Part shown: piece by piece, positions 5,567 to 7,373 of the stretch | How positions within the stretch are numbered: the stretch's first letter is position 1 | Layout of the letters: each line of letters begins with the position of its first letter | Source of the DNA: Clostridia bacterium | GTDB lineage: Bacteria > Bacillota > Clostridia > UBA1381 > UMGS1253 | DNA: 7,373 nt | Direction of reading: 5' to 3' | Assembly: GCA_017411585.1 (NCBI GenBank) | Contig: JAFQPV010000309.1 | Location: 1-7,373, forward strand | The notes under the pieces: generated by a model | What the model saw: only the letters and a program-made list of their open reading frames with translations | Database searches by the model: none | What the model was told of the DNA's origin: nothing | Made by a program: the position numbers and the translations under genes

Positions 5567-7373
5567 GGGAAAGTATTATATTACAACGGCGATTGCCTAT
5601 GCCTCCCGTAAGCCGCATATCGGCAATACGTATGAGGTCATTTTGACAGATGCCATCGCGCGTTTTAAAAGAAAAATCGGTTATGATGTTTATTTCTTGA
5701 CCGGCACGGATGAGCACGGTCAGAAGATTCAGCAGATTGCAGAGGAAACCAATGTTACACCGCAAAAGTATGTAGATGGTGTTGCCGGCGAGATTCGCGG
5801 CATCTGGGATTTGGTGAATGCTTCCTATGACGGCTTTATCCGCACGACGGATGACCGCCACGAAGAGGTTGTAAAAAAGATTTTTAAAAAGCTCTACGAT
5901 CAGGGCGATATCTATAAAAGTGAGTATGAAGGTATGTACTGCGTGCCGTGTGAGTCATTCTTCACATCCTCGCAGCTCGTGGACGGCTGCTGCCCGGACT
6001 GCGGCAGACCTGTAACGCCGACCAAGGAGGAAGCATACTTCTTTAAAATGAGCAAATACCAGGATCGCTTGATGCGCTACATCGAGGAGCATCCTGAGTT
6101 TATACAGCCGGAGAGCCGCAAGAAGGAAATGGTAAACAACTTCTTAAAGCCGGGTCTTTCGGATTTGTGTGTATCGCGCTCCACATTTACATGGGGTATT
6201 CCGGTTGAGTTTGACCCGGGTCACGTAATCTATGTGTGGATTGATGCGCTTACAAACTACATCAGTGCGATCGGCTATGACCCGGATGGTAACCATTCGG
6301 ATTTGTACAAAAAGAACTGGCCGGCAGATGTACACATCATCGGTAAGGATATTTTAAGATTCCATACGATTTACTGGCCGATTATCTTAATGGCACTCGG
6401 TGAGCCGCTGCCGAAGCAGATTTTCGGTCATCCGTGGCTGCTTGCCGGCAAGGATGAGAAGATGAGTAAGTCGCTTGGCAACGTAATGTATGCTGACGAT
6501 TTGGCAGAGCACTTCGGTGTGGATGCTGTGCGTTACTACGTACTGTCCGAAATGCCGTTTGCTGCAGACGGTACAATCACATATGAAACCATCATCAGCC
6601 GTTTCAATTCTGATTTGGCAAATACCCTCGGTAACCTCGTGAACCGTACGGTAACAATGGTGGATAAGTATTATGATAAAAAGCTTTATGCGCCTGAGGT
6701 GCGTGAGGCGGTGGATGATGAGTTGAAGGCCTTTGCGGAAAATACCGTAAAGGAAGTGGAAGAAAAGATGGAGGAGCTGCGCGTAGCCGATGCGCTGGAA
6801 GCAATTATCTCGCTTGCACGTCGCTCGAACAAATACATCGACGAAACTGCTCCATGGGCTCTTGCAAAGGACGAGGCAAACAGCGACAGACTCAAGACCG
6901 TACTCTACAACCTGGTAGAAGCTATCAGATTCATCGGTGTGCTTATCGCTCCGTTTATGCCTGAAACATCAGAAAAAATACTCAATCAGATAAACGCAAA
7001 ATGCCGTGACTTTGATTCTACCGAAGCCTTCGTACAGAACAACGAAATCTCTGTTAGCGAAGCTACACCTCTCTTTGCACGTCTTGACGAAGCAAAGAAG
7101 CTTGAAGAAGTGGCAAACGACATCTTCAAGCCTGTAGAAGAAGCAAAAGAGGAAGAACCGGAAGAAGAAAAGGTACCGGAAATCACCATAGACGATTTTG
7201 CCAAGGTTCAGCTCAAGATTGGTAAGGTCCTTGAGTGCAAGCCTGTAGAGGGTGCGAAGAAGCTCCTGGTATCTCAGATAAAGATAGGCAAGGAAGTACG
7301 TCAGATAGTATCAGGCATAGCAAGCCACTATTCTCCTGAAGATATGGTAGGCAAAAAGGTTGTGGTTGTTACC
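5559..7373 (+). CDS. metG: Methionyl-tRNA synthetase, class I (3' partial)
   Basis: MetG charges tRNA-Met with methionine using ATP, in the cytoplasm. The frame stays open for 605 codons to the window edge; full-length enzymes with the C-terminal extension have about 640-660 residues, so only a short piece is missing. In order: HIGN (20-23, the HIGH motif); a single zinc knuckle with Cys128, Cys131, Cys145 and Cys148; the KMSKS loop (301-305); the anticodon-binding helical domain (about 340-500); an acidic linker rich in Glu (about 525-540); and a Trbp111-like tRNA-binding OB-fold starting near 541 (ITIDDFAKVQLKIGKV). The last is the dimerising tRNA-binding module. It is third in the apgM-ytvI-metG unit and overlaps ytvI by 8 bases. 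No T-box leader is visible in the window. From about base 6840 on, codon use changes sharply (ATA for Ile, CCT for Pro, no TTA/TTG for Leu) although the protein stays intact. Confidence 0.97.
   Translation, partial: MSKGKYYITTAIAYASRKPHIGNTYEVILTDAIARFKRKIGYDVYFLTGTDEHGQKIQQIAEETNVTPQKYVDGVAGEIRGIWDLVNASYDGFIRTTDDRHEEVVKKIFKKLYDQGDIYKSEYEGMYCVPCESFFTSSQLVDGCCPDCGRPVTPTKEEAYFFKMSKYQDRLMRYIEEHPEFIQPESRKKEMVNNFLKPGLSDLCVSRSTFTWGIPVEFDPGHVIYVWIDALTNYISAIGYDPDGNHSDLYKKNWPADVHIIGKDILRFHTIYWPIILMALGEPLPKQIFGHPWLLAGKDEKMSKSLGNVMYADDLAEHFGVDAVRYYVLSEMPFAADGTITYETIISRFNSDLANTLGNLVNRTVTMVDKYYDKKLYAPEVREAVDDELKAFAENTVKEVEEKMEELRVADALEAIISLARRSNKYIDETAPWALAKDEANSDRLKTVLYNLVEAIRFIGVLIAPFMPETSEKILNQINAKCRDFDSTEAFVQNNEISVSEATPLFARLDEAKKLEEVANDIFKPVEEAKEEEPEEEKVPEITIDDFAKVQLKIGKVLECKPVEGAKKLLVSQIKIGKEVRQIVSGIASHYSPEDMVGKKVVVVT

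Noticed and set aside
1..7373. CRISPR arrays, tRNA or rRNA genes, insertion sequences, T-box or other riboswitches.
   Set aside because: I looked for regularly spaced repeats, CCA-ended cloverleaf segments, transposase motifs and T-box signatures and saw none.

Overview
The window reads as a chromosomal segment of an anaerobic, probably spore-forming Firmicute of the class Clostridia. The reasons are a YtvI-type sporulation membrane protein, a bacterial ApgM-type phosphoglycerate mutase, a coiled-coil protein of a kind I associate with clostridial rsmD neighbourhoods, strong AGGAGG-type ribosome binding sites, and GTG and TTG starts. All supportable genes are on the + strand. The genus cannot be named from the sequence.

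Left part (1-1769), accessory in character. A large protein enters the window already in frame. It has short helical repeats followed by a C-terminal papain/C39-like cysteine peptidase domain. Twenty bases later comes a small protein with one N-terminal membrane segment, and then a strong hairpin terminator. The layout (multi-part protein with a variable enzymatic tip, then a small single-gene companion) resembles a polymorphic toxin and immunity pair, but no immunity family was recognised. About 210 bases of AT-rich, gene-poor DNA with short repeats separate this locus from the housekeeping genes.

Middle part (about 1936-3074). A two-gene unit holds rsmD (16S rRNA G966 N2-methyltransferase) and a 146-residue coiled-coil protein, closed by a hairpin terminator. 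The coaD gene that commonly follows rsmD is absent.

Right part (3108-7373). A good sigma-A-like promoter (TTGTAA, 17 bases, TATAAT) precedes a leader of about 60 bases with competing short hairpins. An apparent operon follows: apgM (glycolysis), ytvI (sporulation membrane protein, AI-2E transporter superfamily) and metG (methionyl-tRNA synthetase). ytvI and metG overlap by 8 bases. metG runs off the right edge at 605 codons without a stop. Its last 530 or so bases use clearly different codons from the rest of the gene, which suggests recombination or an assembly join.

The most interesting points are the toxin-like locus at the left edge and the codon-use break inside metG. The remainder is ordinary core genome.
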